Below are positions 16,801-25,565 of a stretch of 64,000 nucleotides of DNA, in pieces. This stretch comes from Nocardia donostiensis. GTDB lineage: Bacteria; Actinomycetota; Actinomycetes; Mycobacteriales; Mycobacteriaceae. The DNA is taken from contig NZ_MUKP01000008.1 in the NCBI RefSeq assembly GCF_002081715.1, positions 62,001 through 126,000 of the forward strand, read 5' to 3'. The notes beneath the pieces were generated by a model. The model saw nothing but the letters and a program-made list of their open reading frames with translations. It had not been told where the DNA came from and did not search any database. The position numbers were made by a program, and so were the translations under genes. Every line of letters starts with the position of its first letter. Position 1 is the stretch's first letter.

Positions 16801-18618
16801 CCAGGGCACATGGGTTTCCCCGTGGGTCGAGCTGACCAGGCCGAGCGCCACGTCGGCTTGGTCGAGCGCCCGGTACGCGCAGGTGCTGAGCACAGCCACC
16901 ACGTGGCCGCCGCGTTGCAGCCGGTGCACGTGCGTGCTCAACGACCCCTCCGCGGGGACGAATTCGTCGGCGAGCGAGCGTAGTTCACCGGCGTCCTGGT
17001 GAGCGTAGAGGATCACCCGCAGACCTGCCTGTCGTGCGGAGGTCATGACGCCGTGCGCGTGCGGGTCGAGTTCGCGACCGACCAGGACCCGACCCAGGGT
17101 GTCGGCGCCGTCGCGTAGTTCGCGCCATACGGGGCTCGCGGTGGCGCCGCGGTCGGGTGTTCCGGACTCGGGGTGGACCAGCCGCAGCTGCTGCCGCGCG
17201 GCAGCGGAACCGTTCTCCGCGGCCGACCACAGCAGCCGCTGCGCCGAGCTCCAGACGCGCGATACCGGCCACTGCTCATGGCTGCTTTCCGCGGCGAGAA
17301 CGACGCGGCGAGACGTGAGCAGTGTTTCGCCGTCGACGACGAACGCGCTCAACCGGTCGAGCCTGCGCCAGACGCGTGGGTGCAGGGTCAGCACACCCGC
17401 GCCGGCCAGTGAGGTCGAGAGGGTGGCGGCGAATACTTCGCGGCCTGTGCGTGCCGCCTTCGGCACACCGAGCATGAGCGCATCAGGCACATCGGAGAGG
17501 CGGCCGAGTCCGGCGAACGCGGCGGCTCCGGTGAGCGCGGCCGCTGCCATTTCGTCGGCGACGCGTTCGATGGGACCGCGCGGCATCTCGACGGGCCGCT
17601 CGTAGTCCGGCAACGGTTCGGCGACGCCGAAATGCTCTTGGCAGACGATCTCGTCTTCCCATTCCCGCCATTGCGCGCGCCTCGCGAGCGCCTCGGTGAG
17701 AGTGAAACCGCGTTGTACCGCATCGGCCAGCAGGTTGGTTGTGCCGCCCAGTGCGTCTTCGCCGAGCGCGGTGCCCGCCGCGGTGGTGATGGCGAGGAGC
17801 AGATCGGTGCGGGTGGCGCCGAGCCGCTCCTCGAGCTGCCTGCGCAGCCGCGGCTGGGCGTCGGCGAAGGCCGACACTGCGCGCACCGTCCGCATCATGC
17901 CGCGCAGCGGTGGGATGGCTCCGGCGGCGGATACCGCGATAGCGCAGAGATCGCCCGCCACTTCGATAGCGGCCGCGAGCACGGGTTCCCGGTCGGAGGG
18001 GAATTCGTCGGTGCGGCTCCATCCTTCGTCGTCGACGTCGGATTCGGCTTCCACCTCCTCGACCGCTGTGAGCAGCTGATGTAGATCGGCGCCGCTGGCC
18101 AGGGCGGTGACGACACGGCCGGTGACCGCGTTGATCCGCCACCACTCCACGCCGCGCAAACGGCTCAGGTGTTGTTCGAGACGGCGGGTGACATCAGAAC
18201 TGTGCCCATTGCTCAGGCCTTGCACTTCGATAGTGGCCAGGCCCTCGCTGACCGCCACCCGGCGTTGGGCGCGGCGGGCGTGCGGATCGAGCAGCGCGGC
18301 CAGATCGTCGCGGAGCCTGCTTTCTTCGCTCGGCGCAAGCAGCGCGGCACCGGCGAGTACGTTATCGGCCACCTTCCCCACCGCCTGCAACGGCGCGGTG
18401 GCCGCCTTCACTCCTGCGTGCAGCGGTGCTCCCACGACCTTCGCTCCCGCCCGCATCGGGGCGGTCGCCATCTTGACTCCAGCCTGCAACGGCGCCGTGG
18501 CGGCCTGCATCCCCGCCCTGGTGGCGCGCTGCGCCCCGGCACGCGTCACATCCGACACAGCTGCGGCCGGCTCGGCGATCCAGCGGGGAGACAGCATGCT
18601 GCGGACAGAAACAACCAT
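13819..18618 (-). CDS. ctpI: Very long cation-transporting P-type ATPase, CtpI family
   Basis: 1599 residues, close to the roughly 1630 of Mycobacterium tuberculosis CtpI and about twice a normal P-ATPase. The actuator loop LTGESV is near residue 863, the phosphorylated Asp in DKTGTLTEG near 1019 and the hinge MTGDGSNDAAAIRTADIGIGIA near 1291. The C-terminal membrane helices end in a Pro/Glu-rich tail. The N-terminal 700 residues are specific to this branch. Residues 25-90 contain repeated AG-K-ATAPLQAG-type segments. The transported ion is unknown; the family is often annotated as magnesium or calcium ATPase without proof. The ATG at 18618 lacks a clear ribosome site. Confidence 0.93.
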   Translation of the reverse strand: MVVSVRSMLSPRWIAEPAAAVSDVTRAGAQRATRAGMQAATAPLQAGVKMATAPMRAGAKVVGAPLHAGVKAATAPLQAVGKVADNVLAGAALLAPSEESRLRDDLAALLDPHARRAQRRVAVSEGLATIEVQGLSNGHSSDVTRRLEQHLSRLRGVEWWRINAVTGRVVTALASGADLHQLLTAVEEVEAESDVDDEGWSRTDEFPSDREPVLAAAIEVAGDLCAIAVSAAGAIPPLRGMMRTVRAVSAFADAQPRLRRQLEERLGATRTDLLLAITTAAGTALGEDALGGTTNLLADAVQRGFTLTEALARRAQWREWEDEIVCQEHFGVAEPLPDYERPVEMPRGPIERVADEMAAAALTGAAAFAGLGRLSDVPDALMLGVPKAARTGREVFAATLSTSLAGAGVLTLHPRVWRRLDRLSAFVVDGETLLTSRRVVLAAESSHEQWPVSRVWSSAQRLLWSAAENGSAAARQQLRLVHPESGTPDRGATASPVWRELRDGADTLGRVLVGRELDPHAHGVMTSARQAGLRVILYAHQDAGELRSLADEFVPAEGSLSTHVHRLQRGGHVVAVLSTCAYRALDQADVALGLVSSTHGETHVPWSADALCRNLIQVQRVLTAVGPARQVSERGRTLALSACTLTGLLLAAAPQTRSRTAPMVAANFAGLCNGAITGIRAAGTRPPEVLAPLLPWHALEPDEVLDRLPQPPDIDERAAAVNGQHRSMIDAVSPLVSFLGHMRRELADPLTPILGVGAAATAILGSPSDAVLLSSVLTVNAMISARQRQAAESELRELIEGEKLTCRVLDRADRDHDDPPETTLPADRLAVGDIFVVRAGEVVPADARLLQVDDLEMDESGLTGESVTVDKRVEPTPGAALGERACMVFEGSTVVSGSAMAVVVAVGADTEAGRATAGAVPPDKGGVQAQLRALTERALPLTLSGGAIVTALGALRGRTLRAAIADGVGVAVAAVPEGLPLVATVAQLAAARRLSRYGVLVRANRAVEALGRVDTLCFDKTGTLTEGRLRLTALADLDQQWRPDADTEDARRLLRAAARACPDPEDGPVLHATDRAVLDAAELYGEDANWNPIDEIPFESNRGYAAAYGHTARRLRLMVKGAPEVVLPKCSRVRTAEKRDRALSPNLRQRAQSVVEDLAQQGLRVLVVARRDLSARPEDVEDVVEELTLLGFLGIADTPRPQTPFLVRALQDNGVTVRMITGDHPITAAAVARQLGITVGTVTTGADLDRLDETEQTALIERSTVFARVGPEQKVRIVSALRRCGHVVGMTGDGSNDAAAIRTADIGIGIAAHGSAAARNAADLVLTEPDPRALLHALVEGRSMWQRIADAVAVLVGGNAGEVAFTLFGTGVSGRAPLGTRQFLLVNMLTDMFPALALALAEDGERPEPDDTPEWVEQRAAQLAEIPPAQLGGDLLRTIAIRGIATATGASAAWTFGRYTGTRRRADTIGLVALIGTQLGQTLIAGYRSPLVWLTTAASGAVLGVVVMTPGLGTYFGCTPLGPVGWTVATTAAAAATAGSTLLPRLLPTASPEGPQEPPALALPTTEPEPEGAQEPPALPAPHLPELASAAAGNGSEQT

Positions 18619-18997
18619 ATTGGGCAGCTACCCGGGGTCGACCCCAGCAAACGCTTCCCGGCCCAGCAAACCTCGTCGCGACGCAGGGCGTCGCACCTGT
18701 GCGGGCCAGCGAACACGAAAGATACCGGCAAATGGTCAGCGAAACTTCGGCGACCCACAGCAGGGCGGCCGACCTCACCTGCCCGAATCGGCTGTCACCA
18801 TGGGGCCGTCCACCCCTCAGAGCAGAGGTCCGGCGGCGAGTCGGCTCGGGTTGTCGCTGCCGGCCATCACCCAACTCGGTCGCCTCGGGCCGTATCCGGC
18901 GTGAAGGCGAGCCCGGGAACGCAGGAAGGGACAACCTTTGTTATGCCGAGCGCGATACGGCGATGAGATCGTTCTTCGCACTGCCGGGCGCGCGCAG
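18619..18997. other. Intergenic stretch without a visible gene
   Basis: About 380 bases upstream of ctpI. I see no coding frame with a ribosome site. GGGGTCGACCCC near 18639 is a perfect 12-base palindrome that could be an operator for ctpI; nothing else stands out. Confidence 0.4.
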
Positions 18998-19261
18998 TCA
19001 CTTGTCGGGCCAGGTCCCGGTCAGGCGTTGGTATCCGCTCGCGCCCGCGCGGTCGATGGCGGCCTTGACGAACCCGAAGACCGCGCCCTGTATTGCCGCT
19101 GCCAGCAGCACCTCACGCCACCCGTGGTCGCGTGCCGTCGCGCTCGGTGCCTGGTCCTCACCGCTGATGCGGCGCCACACCCGGGCGAACACGATATTGG
19201 CGGCAAGCCCGCCGAGCACGCCGACGAGCATCCCGAGCGGTTTGTACAGGAATTTCAGCAT
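18998..19261 (-). CDS. DUF4235 membrane protein
   Basis: 87 residues with the DUF4235 pattern: FLYKPLGMLVGVLGGLAANIVFARVWRRISGE, then REVLLAAAIQGAVFGFVKAAIDRAGA. Two membrane helices are predicted at about residues 4-25 and 48-66. Its start overlaps the end of the DUF3618 gene by seven bases, so the two are co-translated. This trio (holin-like, DUF3618, DUF4235) recurs in actinobacteria; the function is unknown and an envelope or stress role is assumed. Confidence 0.88.
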   Translation of the reverse strand: MLKFLYKPLGMLVGVLGGLAANIVFARVWRRISGEDQAPSATARDHGWREVLLAAAIQGAVFGFVKAAIDRAGASGYQRLTGTWPDK

Positions 19262-19650
19262 GACCGCCGCCTGCGCCGAATCAGCCAGAACACCAGCCCG
19301 CCCGCCAGTACGGCGGCCACGATCGGCACCGGACGGCTGCGGGCCATCCCCATCGCCTCCCGGCCCCGGTCCACCACTGGCGACGGCGCGGCGGCCTCGG
19401 CACGGTCGACGAGTTCGCGCGCGTGAACCTTGGCGTGGCCAGCGGTGTCGGCTACCCGATGCCGGGCTTCACCGACCCGGTGTTTGGCTGCGTCGGCGGC
19501 CTCGTGCGCTTTGTCTCCCGCGCGCGCCTTCACATCGAATTTGCTGGTCAGTTCCGCTACGGTCTCCCCTAGCTCCTGTCGGGCCAGGTCCCGGTCCACT
19601 CGCAGCAACTCCGGTTCGTTCGGCAGATCCGGTTTTCTGTTGTCGTTCAT
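19255..19650 (-). CDS. DUF3618 protein with C-terminal membrane helix
   Basis: 131 residues. The DUF3618 core is LLRVDRDLARQELGETVAELTSKFDV (about residues 15-40). A long charged, helical region with Ala/Lys/His follows, and then one transmembrane helix (PIVAAVLAGGLVFWLI) and an Arg-rich cytoplasmic tail. The ATG overlaps the stop of the preceding gene (ATGA at 19650-19647). It is the middle gene of a three-gene envelope cassette. The long upstream open frame is ignored because it duplicates the preceding gene. Confidence 0.88.
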   Translation of the reverse strand: MNDNRKPDLPNEPELLRVDRDLARQELGETVAELTSKFDVKARAGDKAHEAADAAKHRVGEARHRVADTAGHAKVHARELVDRAEAAAPSPVVDRGREAMGMARSRPVPIVAAVLAGGLVFWLIRRRRRSC

Positions 19651-20057
19651 CGTCGGGTTCCGCCCTTCACGGCTTGAATATCCTCGCGAACGTCGTCGAC
19701 CGCGTGCTGCGGCACGGGCGGCCCGGCCGCGCTGACATTCTTCTTCCCCAGCAGAGCCAGCCCGGCGCCGAGCAACAGCAGCACGGCGCCGACGATCAGC
19801 GCGGCCGCCCAATCGGGCAGCACAAGCGCCAACGCCAACACCGCGGCGGCAACCAGCGCCGCACCCCCGTAGAACGCGAGCAGCCCTCCGGCCCCAGCCA
19901 TTCCGGCGCCCTTGGCCACACCTTTGGTCTTGTCCTGCATTTCCAGCCTGGCCAGCTGGATCTCGTCGCGCACCAGTCGCGTCAGCTGCGATGTGGCGTC
20001 TTCGACGAGTTCGGTGACCGAACGCGTGTCCGCGGACGTCGTGTGCGCATGCGCCAT
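19647..20057 (-). CDS. Phage-holin-like / DUF1469 membrane protein
   Basis: 136 residues. An amphipathic start (SVTELVEDATSQLTRLVRDEIQLARLEMQDKTKGV) is followed by two tightly spaced membrane helices (about residues 50-100) and a polar tail. That is the actinobacterial holin-superfamily III layout, chromosomal and not a sign of phage. The ATG has GAGGAGG about seven bases upstream. It is first gene of the cassette with DUF3618 and DUF4235 proteins, linked by overlapping stop and start codons. Confidence 0.88.
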   Translation of the reverse strand: MAHAHTTSADTRSVTELVEDATSQLTRLVRDEIQLARLEMQDKTKGVAKGAGMAGAGGLLAFYGGAALVAAAVLALALVLPDWAAALIVGAVLLLLGAGLALLGKKNVSAAGPPVPQHAVDDVREDIQAVKGGTRR

Positions 20058-20174
20058 GGTTGCACCTCCTCGGTCGGGTTTAGCCGGGTGGCGGCTCGCC
20101 AGGTGAATCGCCAGCCGGTTACCCGGCTACACTCCCGGTAAACGGCGGCACGACCCGACACCTGGGACCCGGCC

Positions 20175-21935
20175 CTAGTCCGACGAGCCCAGGCGGCCCA
20201 CTCCCGACGGTTCGGACAGTTCCGCTCCGGCGTCGTGTCTCGCCGCACGCCCGGCATGTGCTTCCGAGCGCAACCGCTCGGCCATATGTGGGTAATGCAG
20301 TTCGAACGCCGGTCGCTCGGAGCGGATTCGGGGCAGCTCGTAGAAGTTGTGACGCGGCGGTGGACAGGTGGTGGCCCATTCCAGGGAATTCCCGGCGCCC
20401 CACGGATCGTCGACGGTCACCACCTCGCCGTAGCGGTAGCTTTTGAACACGTTCCACACGAACGTCACCATCGACGCCCCCAGCAGGAACGACCCGAGCG
20501 TCGACACCGTGTTGAGCACGGTGAACCCATCACTGGGCAGATAGTCGGCATAACGGCGCGGCATACCCTCGTTGCCCAGCCAGTGCTGCACCAAGAAGGT
20601 GCTGTGGAAGCCGAGCAGAGTGGTCCAGAAATGGATACGGCCCAACCGTTCGTCCATGAACCGGCCGGTCATCTTCGGGAACCAGAAGTAGATACCGGCG
20701 AAGGTGGCGAACACGATGGTGCCGAACAGTACGTAGTGGAAGTGCGCCACCACGAAATAGGTGTCGGTGATATGCCAGTCCAACGGCGGGCTGGCCAGGA
20801 TGACACCGGACAGACCACCGAACAGGAACGTGACGATGAACCCGACAGAGAACAGCATCGCCGTTTCGAAGGTCAACTGGCCCTTCCACATGGTGCCGAT
20901 CCAGTTGAAGAACTTCACCCCGGTCGGAACGGCGATCAGGAAGGTCATCAGCGAGAAGAACGGCAGCAACACCGCGCCGGTGGCGTACATGTGATGAGCC
21001 CATACCGCCATCGACAGCCCGGCGATACCGAGCGTCGCGTACACCAGGGTGGTGTAGCCGAAAATCGGTTTGCGGCTGAACACCGGGATGACCTCGCTGA
21101 TGATCCCGAAGAACGGCAGCGCCACGATATAGACCTCGGGGTGGCCGAAGAACCAGAACAAATGCTGCCACAGGATGGCGCCCCCGCTGCTGGGGTCGTA
21201 GATGTTGCCGCCCAGATGCCGATCGTAGGCCAGTGCCATCAGTGCCGCGGTCAGGATCGGGAACACCAGCAGCACCAGAATGCTGGTCACCAGAATATTC
21301 CAGGTGAAGATCGGCATCCGGAACAACGTCATCCCCGGCGCCCGCAGGCACACCACGGTGGTGATCATGTTGACCGCGCCCAGAATGGTGCCAAGACCGC
21401 TCAACGCCAACCCCATGATCCACAGGTCGGCACCTGCGCCGGGGGAATGCAACGCAGTGCTCAGCGGGGTGTAGGCCGTCCAGCCGAAGTCGGCGGCGCC
21501 GCCGGGGGTGACGAAGCCTGCGACCGCGATGATGCCGCCGAACAGATACAGCCAGTAGCTGAACGCGTTCAACCGGGGAAAGGCCACGTCCGGGGCCCCG
21601 ATCTGCAACGGCAGGACAGCATTGGCGAAACCGAACACCACCGGCGTGGCATAGAGCAGCAGCATGATCGTGCCGTGCATGGTGAACAGCTGATTGAACT
21701 GTTCCGGGGAAAGGAACTGCAAACCCGGCCTGGCCAGCTCACCGCGCATCAACAGCGCCATCAGCCCAGCAGCCATGAAGAACGCGGTCGCGGACGACAG
21801 GTAGAGAATGCCGAGCATTTTCGGGTCGGTCGTGGTGAGGATCTTCCATAGGGCCGTTCCCTTGGGGCCGACCCGCTGCGGATACGGACGGGTAGCCGTG
21901 AGCTCGGGAACACGCCGGGACGGTGCTGCTGTCAC
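20175..21935 (-). CDS. ctaD: Cytochrome c oxidase subunit I (aa3-type)
   Basis: 586 residues, a 12-helix heme-copper oxidase catalytic subunit in the inner membrane. Metal-site motifs are intact: the low-spin heme histidine in [32 protein letters not shown] (Cu-B His with the neighbouring Tyr), [10 protein letters not shown] (two Cu-B His) and [11 protein letters not shown] (heme ligands). It transfers electrons from the bc1 complex to oxygen while pumping protons. The GTG at 21935 follows GGAGGAGG; the open frame upstream is not conserved. ctaC, ctaE and qcr genes are absent from the neighbourhood; a lone ctaD is common in mycobacteria and relatives. Confidence 0.96.
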   Translation of the reverse strand: MTAAPSRRVPELTATRPYPQRVGPKGTALWKILTTTDPKMLGILYLSSATAFFMAAGLMALLMRGELARPGLQFLSPEQFNQLFTMHGTIMLLLYATPVVFGFANAVLPLQIGAPDVAFPRLNAFSYWLYLFGGIIAVAGFVTPGGAADFGWTAYTPLSTALHSPGAGADLWIMGLALSGLGTILGAVNMITTVVCLRAPGMTLFRMPIFTWNILVTSILVLLVFPILTAALMALAYDRHLGGNIYDPSSGGAILWQHLFWFFGHPEVYIVALPFFGIISEVIPVFSRKPIFGYTTLVYATLGIAGLSMAVWAHHMYATGAVLLPFFSLMTFLIAVPTGVKFFNWIGTMWKGQLTFETAMLFSVGFIVTFLFGGLSGVILASPPLDWHITDTYFVVAHFHYVLFGTIVFATFAGIYFWFPKMTGRFMDERLGRIHFWTTLLGFHSTFLVQHWLGNEGMPRRYADYLPSDGFTVLNTVSTLGSFLLGASMVTFVWNVFKSYRYGEVVTVDDPWGAGNSLEWATTCPPPRHNFYELPRIRSERPAFELHYPHMAERLRSEAHAGRAARHDAGAELSEPSGVGRLGSSD

Positions 21936-22066
21936 GCTTCCTCCTCCGGATGACCGACGCTGGCGCCGATATACCCGCGCCGAACAACAGACAAACCTGA
22001 AAAATGAGCCTGAAAAATGAGCGATTATCCGCCCCACCGCCTGCCGTGACCTGCGGCGATGAACGC

Positions 22067-22510
22067 TTACTGCATGCTACGCCCGCGGCAGGCGATACTG
22101 CTGGCCTCGACGGCTTCGGCGGGATCGAGGAGCGCAACGGTTGCCGCGACCGTGGCAGGCAGTCGCGGCTGCACTGTTTCGGCGTCGCGACGGCCAGGCC
22201 GGAAACGCCGCAGCCCGGCACCCCGCCGCAGCGGCGGTCGATCGTTGGCGATCAGTACCGCTGTCCACGACAGCGGCGCCGACACGACGAGAATCCCGGC
22301 GCACAGCAACGCCGCGCCGGTGGCCGCATATACGCCCCAGGCGATCAGCAGCGCGGGCACCCGGAACGACATCAGCAGCAGATAAGCGCGTACTCGTGTC
22401 CGGTGCTGGTCCTGGTAGGAGGGCTGGGCGTCGGTGATCGACGGGGGACGCCGCGACAGGAGGCCGGGCCGGTTCACCGGCTGCCTCGGCGCTGATCCGG
22501 AACTGTTCAT
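22067..22510 (-). CDS. DUF3099 membrane protein
   Basis: 147 residues. The DUF3099 signature [38 protein letters not shown] is followed by a second helix ending [15 protein letters not shown]. It therefore has two membrane helices (about residues 50-70 and 76-95) and a basic cytoplasmic tail. The family is small, actinobacterial and uncharacterised. The start at [10 protein letters not shown] is chosen over a longer frame; the ribosome site is weak. Confidence 0.85.
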   Translation of the reverse strand: MNSSGSAPRQPVNRPGLLSRRPPSITDAQPSYQDQHRTRVRAYLLLMSFRVPALLIAWGVYAATGAALLCAGILVVSAPLSWTAVLIANDRPPLRRGAGLRRFRPGRRDAETVQPRLPATVAATVALLDPAEAVEASSIACRGRSMQ

Positions 22511-22635
22511 GCCGCCCGCGTTACCCCGATCCGCTCCGGCAAACCCTGCGGGCAACGGCCGTCCGGGAGTTTTCCTCCGCCGAAACAGGTCATCCCGTCA
22601 CTGACCTACGCAACGGATACGACACGGGAGGATGC

Positions 22636-22782
22636 ATGGTTTCCCACGACACGATCGCCCAACTCCGCCAGGACATCACCACCGCTGAAGACGCGGGCGA
22701 CGAAGCGACCGCCGCCCGGCTGCGCCGGGAACTGGACGCCGCGCTGCAGGAGTACGAAGCCGAACGCGACTCCGGGGCGTGA
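22636..22782 (+). CDS. Small helical protein, 48 residues
   Basis: Short gene, MVSHDTIAQLRQDITTAEDA to DSGA. GGGAGG four bases before the ATG is a strong ribosome site. The composition (AATARLRRELDAALQEYEAE) predicts one long charged helix, perhaps a coiled coil. It is convergent with the gene ending at 22841. Not assigned to a family; it may be one of the small conserved actinobacterial proteins. Confidence 0.6.
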   Translation: MVSHDTIAQLRQDITTAEDAGDEATAARLRRELDAALQEYEAERDSGA

Positions 22783-22840
22783 ACCGGTAGGACCGCGGCA
22801 GCGCGGGCATGGCTCGACCACTGTGCCGTACCAGCCGGTC

Positions 22841-23713
22841 TCACTCTGTATCGGTACTGTTTTCGACGTTACGCACTCTGCGCTGGGCCCGGTCCAGTTC
22901 GACACTCGCCGTGCGTACCGCGGAGCGGGCGGCGCGGTCGTCGGCGCGGACGGTGGCGTACTGCTCCCGCGCCGCGTCGAGCTCGGCGTGCAACCGATCG
23001 AGTTCCTCTTCGACTTCCCGTAGCCGGTTCCCGGTTTCGGTGGCACGTTGTTCGGCGGCGACGAAGGAGGCTTTCGCGGTCTCGCAGGCCGCGCGGGCCG
23101 CGTCGAGTTCACGGCGGGCGGCGCGACGGTGTTCGGCGTCTTTGCGGTCGGTCGCGGTTGTGGGCCGGGTCCGCGTCGCTGTGGTTACACCGGTTGCCTG
23201 CGCGGCGGAATCGCCGGAAACGGCGGTCAGATCGGGTCCGACCGGTCCGAAACCTTCGTAGCTCGCCGTGGCCGACAGTGTTCCCGCGCGGACCTGTTCG
23301 GCGATCTCGGGGTCGGCCAGGGCCGCGGTCAGCGTCGTGCTTATCGCACGCAGCGCGGGTTCGCCGACCGGATGGCCGTGACCGGCGGCCAGCTCACACG
23401 CCCGCTGGGCGAGCGCGTGAACGACCTGCTGCCGCTGGGCGGTGAGCTGACGCAAAGAATCGCCGGACAGTTCCCGCTGCGCCCTGCGGAGGGCGATGCC
23501 CAATGCCAGCAACGCCTCGATCTCGTCGGGGGCTTCGCGAGCGAGCATGTTCACTGCCCACGCAGCGACCGTGGGTTTACGCAGTTTCGCGATAGCCGCC
23601 GCCAACTGCCGGTCGCCCTCCTGCTTCGCAGTGTCGGCATGCCGGCGACGAGCGGGGACGAACTCGTCCGGTGCCAGCCCGTACAGCTCCGCGGCGACCT
23701 CGCTGAGCGTCAT
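22841..23713 (-). CDS. Hypothetical protein with C-terminal coiled coil
   Basis: 290 residues, no named function. The N-terminus (LYGLAPDEFVPARRRHADTA, then DRQLAAAIAKLRKPTVAAWAVNMLAR) is a recognisable conserved segment of an actinobacterial hypothetical family. Residues about 195-285 form a long Ala/Arg/Glu heptad-like coiled coil. There is no signal peptide or membrane helix, so it is cytoplasmic, perhaps a scaffold or DNA-associated protein. The ATG lies close to a possible GAGG on the minus strand. Confidence 0.75.
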   Translation of the reverse strand: MTLSEVAAELYGLAPDEFVPARRRHADTAKQEGDRQLAAAIAKLRKPTVAAWAVNMLAREAPDEIEALLALGIALRRAQRELSGDSLRQLTAQRQQVVHALAQRACELAAGHGHPVGEPALRAISTTLTAALADPEIAEQVRAGTLSATASYEGFGPVGPDLTAVSGDSAAQATGVTTATRTRPTTATDRKDAEHRRAARRELDAARAACETAKASFVAAEQRATETGNRLREVEEELDRLHAELDAAREQYATVRADDRAARSAVRTASVELDRAQRRVRNVENSTDTE

Positions 23714-23771
23714 GGGCTCCGAGGATAATCGCCGTGTCCGCCTGTCCCCGGGACCTGTCCGAACTCGTGCG

Positions 23772-24491
23772 CTACAGGTCCGCGAAGCACACGACGAACC
23801 GGCGTTCCTCGTAGACGAACGCGCGGTCGGCGGATCGGCAGTTCTCGGCGGTGGTCGTATCGCGCAGAATGGCGAGGACCTCGACGCCGGGCCCCGTGGC
23901 GCAGTCGACGCGTTGCGGCTCGTCCCCGCTGACGTTCAGGCAGCCGCCGACCACCCAGTCGATATCCAGGCAGAGGGTGAGCTTGTCGACGTCATGGGTC
24001 CGGTCCGCGTCGGCTGGGCAACTGCCGCCCTGCTCGGTTTTACCGACCACCGTGTAACTGGAATCCGGCCCGCCGCAGGCGACCTTGGCGATGGAGCCGG
24101 TGTCGGCGCCGGTCAGGTCGACACATTCCCCGACTTCGATCTTGAAGGCGGTCGCCTCCTTGTTCGCGACCAACGGTGGTTCCGAGGGGGCGACGGTCGT
24201 GGTGGACGGTGGCGGCGTCGGCTGCTCCGGCACCGAGGGGCCGGGCACCGCGGGTATCTGCGAAGCGGTCGACGCACTCGACGGCCCGGCGGTGGTGGGG
24301 GTGGTGGTGTTCTTGGCGAGGGTGGAGGAAGGCGAGGAGGCCAGTATGGCGGCAACACCGACGGCGAGCAGCATCGCGGTGAGGCAGACCGCGACCGCGA
24401 TCGCCGCCACCATCGCGATCAGGCGGGTGCGCCGTTCCCGGACGCCCGGGGTCTTGCTGTCGTTACCCTCGTCGGGGAAAAGATCGGTCAC
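23772..24491 (-). CDS. Membrane-anchored extracellular protein, LppU/SCO3897-like
   Basis: 239 residues. A short cytoplasmic N-terminus is followed by one membrane helix (about residues 23-50) and a Thr/Ser/Pro-rich linker to about residue 110. The outer domain has paired cysteines in VGECVDL, VACGG, GGSCPAD, LTLCLD and GGCLNV. That spacing resembles the LppU/SCO3897 family of actinobacterial surface proteins. Its ATG overlaps the stop of the gene upstream (ATGA at 24491-24488), so the two are translated together. Confidence 0.75.
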   Translation of the reverse strand: MTDLFPDEGNDSKTPGVRERRTRLIAMVAAIAVAVCLTAMLLAVGVAAILASSPSSTLAKNTTTPTTAGPSSASTASQIPAVPGPSVPEQPTPPPSTTTVAPSEPPLVANKEATAFKIEVGECVDLTGADTGSIAKVACGGPDSSYTVVGKTEQGGSCPADADRTHDVDKLTLCLDIDWVVGGCLNVSGDEPQRVDCATGPGVEVLAILRDTTTAENCRSADRAFVYEERRFVVCFADL

Positions 24492-25186
24492 GGCTCGCCG
24501 TTGAGAACGGCCAGCACGGCATCGGCGAACGGTTGGCCGCCCATGATGAGCCCGCCGGCGACCGCACCCACGACCAGGCCGATCGGGCCGGTGAGCAGGG
24601 AGAAGAACCCGAGCCCGATCAGGCTGCCGATGATCCCGCCGACGATTCCGCCGACCACAAGGCCGATGACGTTCTTTTCCAGTTCCGCAACCAGTTTCGA
24701 CATCGACGAGATCGGCCGCATCTCACCGATTTGTTCGGCGGTGACGTCCGGGGTCAGTGCCAGCCGCTGCCCGTCGTCACTGATCTCGTGGGCGACCGAT
24801 ACCCGGCTGCCGTTGAGGTCGAATTCGAGCGGCACCTCGGCGATGACCTCGCCGTCGGCCGAGGTCAGCGTGGCGGTGCGGCCGTCTTCGGTGAGGGCGA
24901 AACGCCCGTTGGTGACGACGGTTTCGATGGTGCGGCCGACGTCGGCGAGCTGCGGCTTTCCGGAGTCGGAGGCCTGCGGGTCGGACTTCTCCGCCTGCTC
25001 CGCATCAGCGGTGTCAGCTGTGTCGGACGCGATCAGCCTGGTGCGGTACCCGACCCCCTGCTCGACTCCCTCGGACTGCATCTGCTCGGCGACTGCCGCG
25101 GACGGCTCCGCGTGCACGGTGGCAGTGGATACGCCGACTGCAGTGACGGCGAGTAGAGCGGTGGCGGCGAAGGTGCCGAACTTCAT
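24488..25186 (-). CDS. Secreted protein with glycine-zipper membrane segment
   Basis: 232 residues. A Sec signal peptide (MKFGTFAATALLAVTAVGVS, cleavage likely after TVHA) leads into a polar domain with a beta-rich part (FALTEDGRTATLTSADGEVIAEVPLEFDLNG). A C-terminal hydrophobic region rich in spaced glycines (GLVVGGIVGGIIGSLIGLGFF, then GLVVGAVAGGLIMGG) looks like paired glycine-zipper helices that could insert in a membrane. No recognised enzyme motif. First gene of a two-gene unit with the LppU-like protein. Confidence 0.75.
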   Translation of the reverse strand: MKFGTFAATALLAVTAVGVSTATVHAEPSAAVAEQMQSEGVEQGVGYRTRLIASDTADTADAEQAEKSDPQASDSGKPQLADVGRTIETVVTNGRFALTEDGRTATLTSADGEVIAEVPLEFDLNGSRVSVAHEISDDGQRLALTPDVTAEQIGEMRPISSMSKLVAELEKNVIGLVVGGIVGGIIGSLIGLGFFSLLTGPIGLVVGAVAGGLIMGGQPFADAVLAVLNGEP

Positions 25187-25536
25187 TTCCTCGAAATCCT
25201 TTGGTCGAACCCGACTCACGGCCGGATGGCGTGGAATCATACGTTGCCCGCGCGTCGGCTGCCAACACCGGAAAAAGGTATTCCACTCCGGGGCCAAGTG
25301 AACGACTGATGTTTTAGAATTCCACGGCTCTACCCGTATCCCTGTTACCGCAAACCATTTCCAGCTCGGACCGAGGTACCGGAGCGTCGAGAAACTATGG
25401 GCCACCATGCTCGGGCACGCACCGCGCCCCGACCGGGGTACACCGCCCGAGTCACGGTCGACACGATCCGATGCCCGCCGGGTTCCCGCGGGCCCCACCC
25501 GAGCTCGGGGCCCTCCGCACGCCGCCGAGTCGTTGC

Positions 25537-25565
25537 CTCATCGGCCCGGCCGGCGGGCCGATGAG
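25537..25565. other. Perfect 12-base-pair hairpin
   Basis: CTCATCGGCCCG pairs perfectly with CGGGCCGATGAG around GCCGG. It is located in a region that is upstream of both flanking genes, so it does not terminate either. It may end an unseen small RNA or act as a binding site. Confidence 0.55.

Noticed and set aside
18800..18816. GGGCCGTCCACCCC upstream of ctpI as a DosR box
   Set aside because: Nearly fits the half-sites but lacks the inner G, and is about 190 bases from the start; chance match is likely in this GC range.
20235..21851. 538-codon open frame opposite ctaD
   Set aside because: Antisense shadow; the minus strand carries all oxidase motifs.
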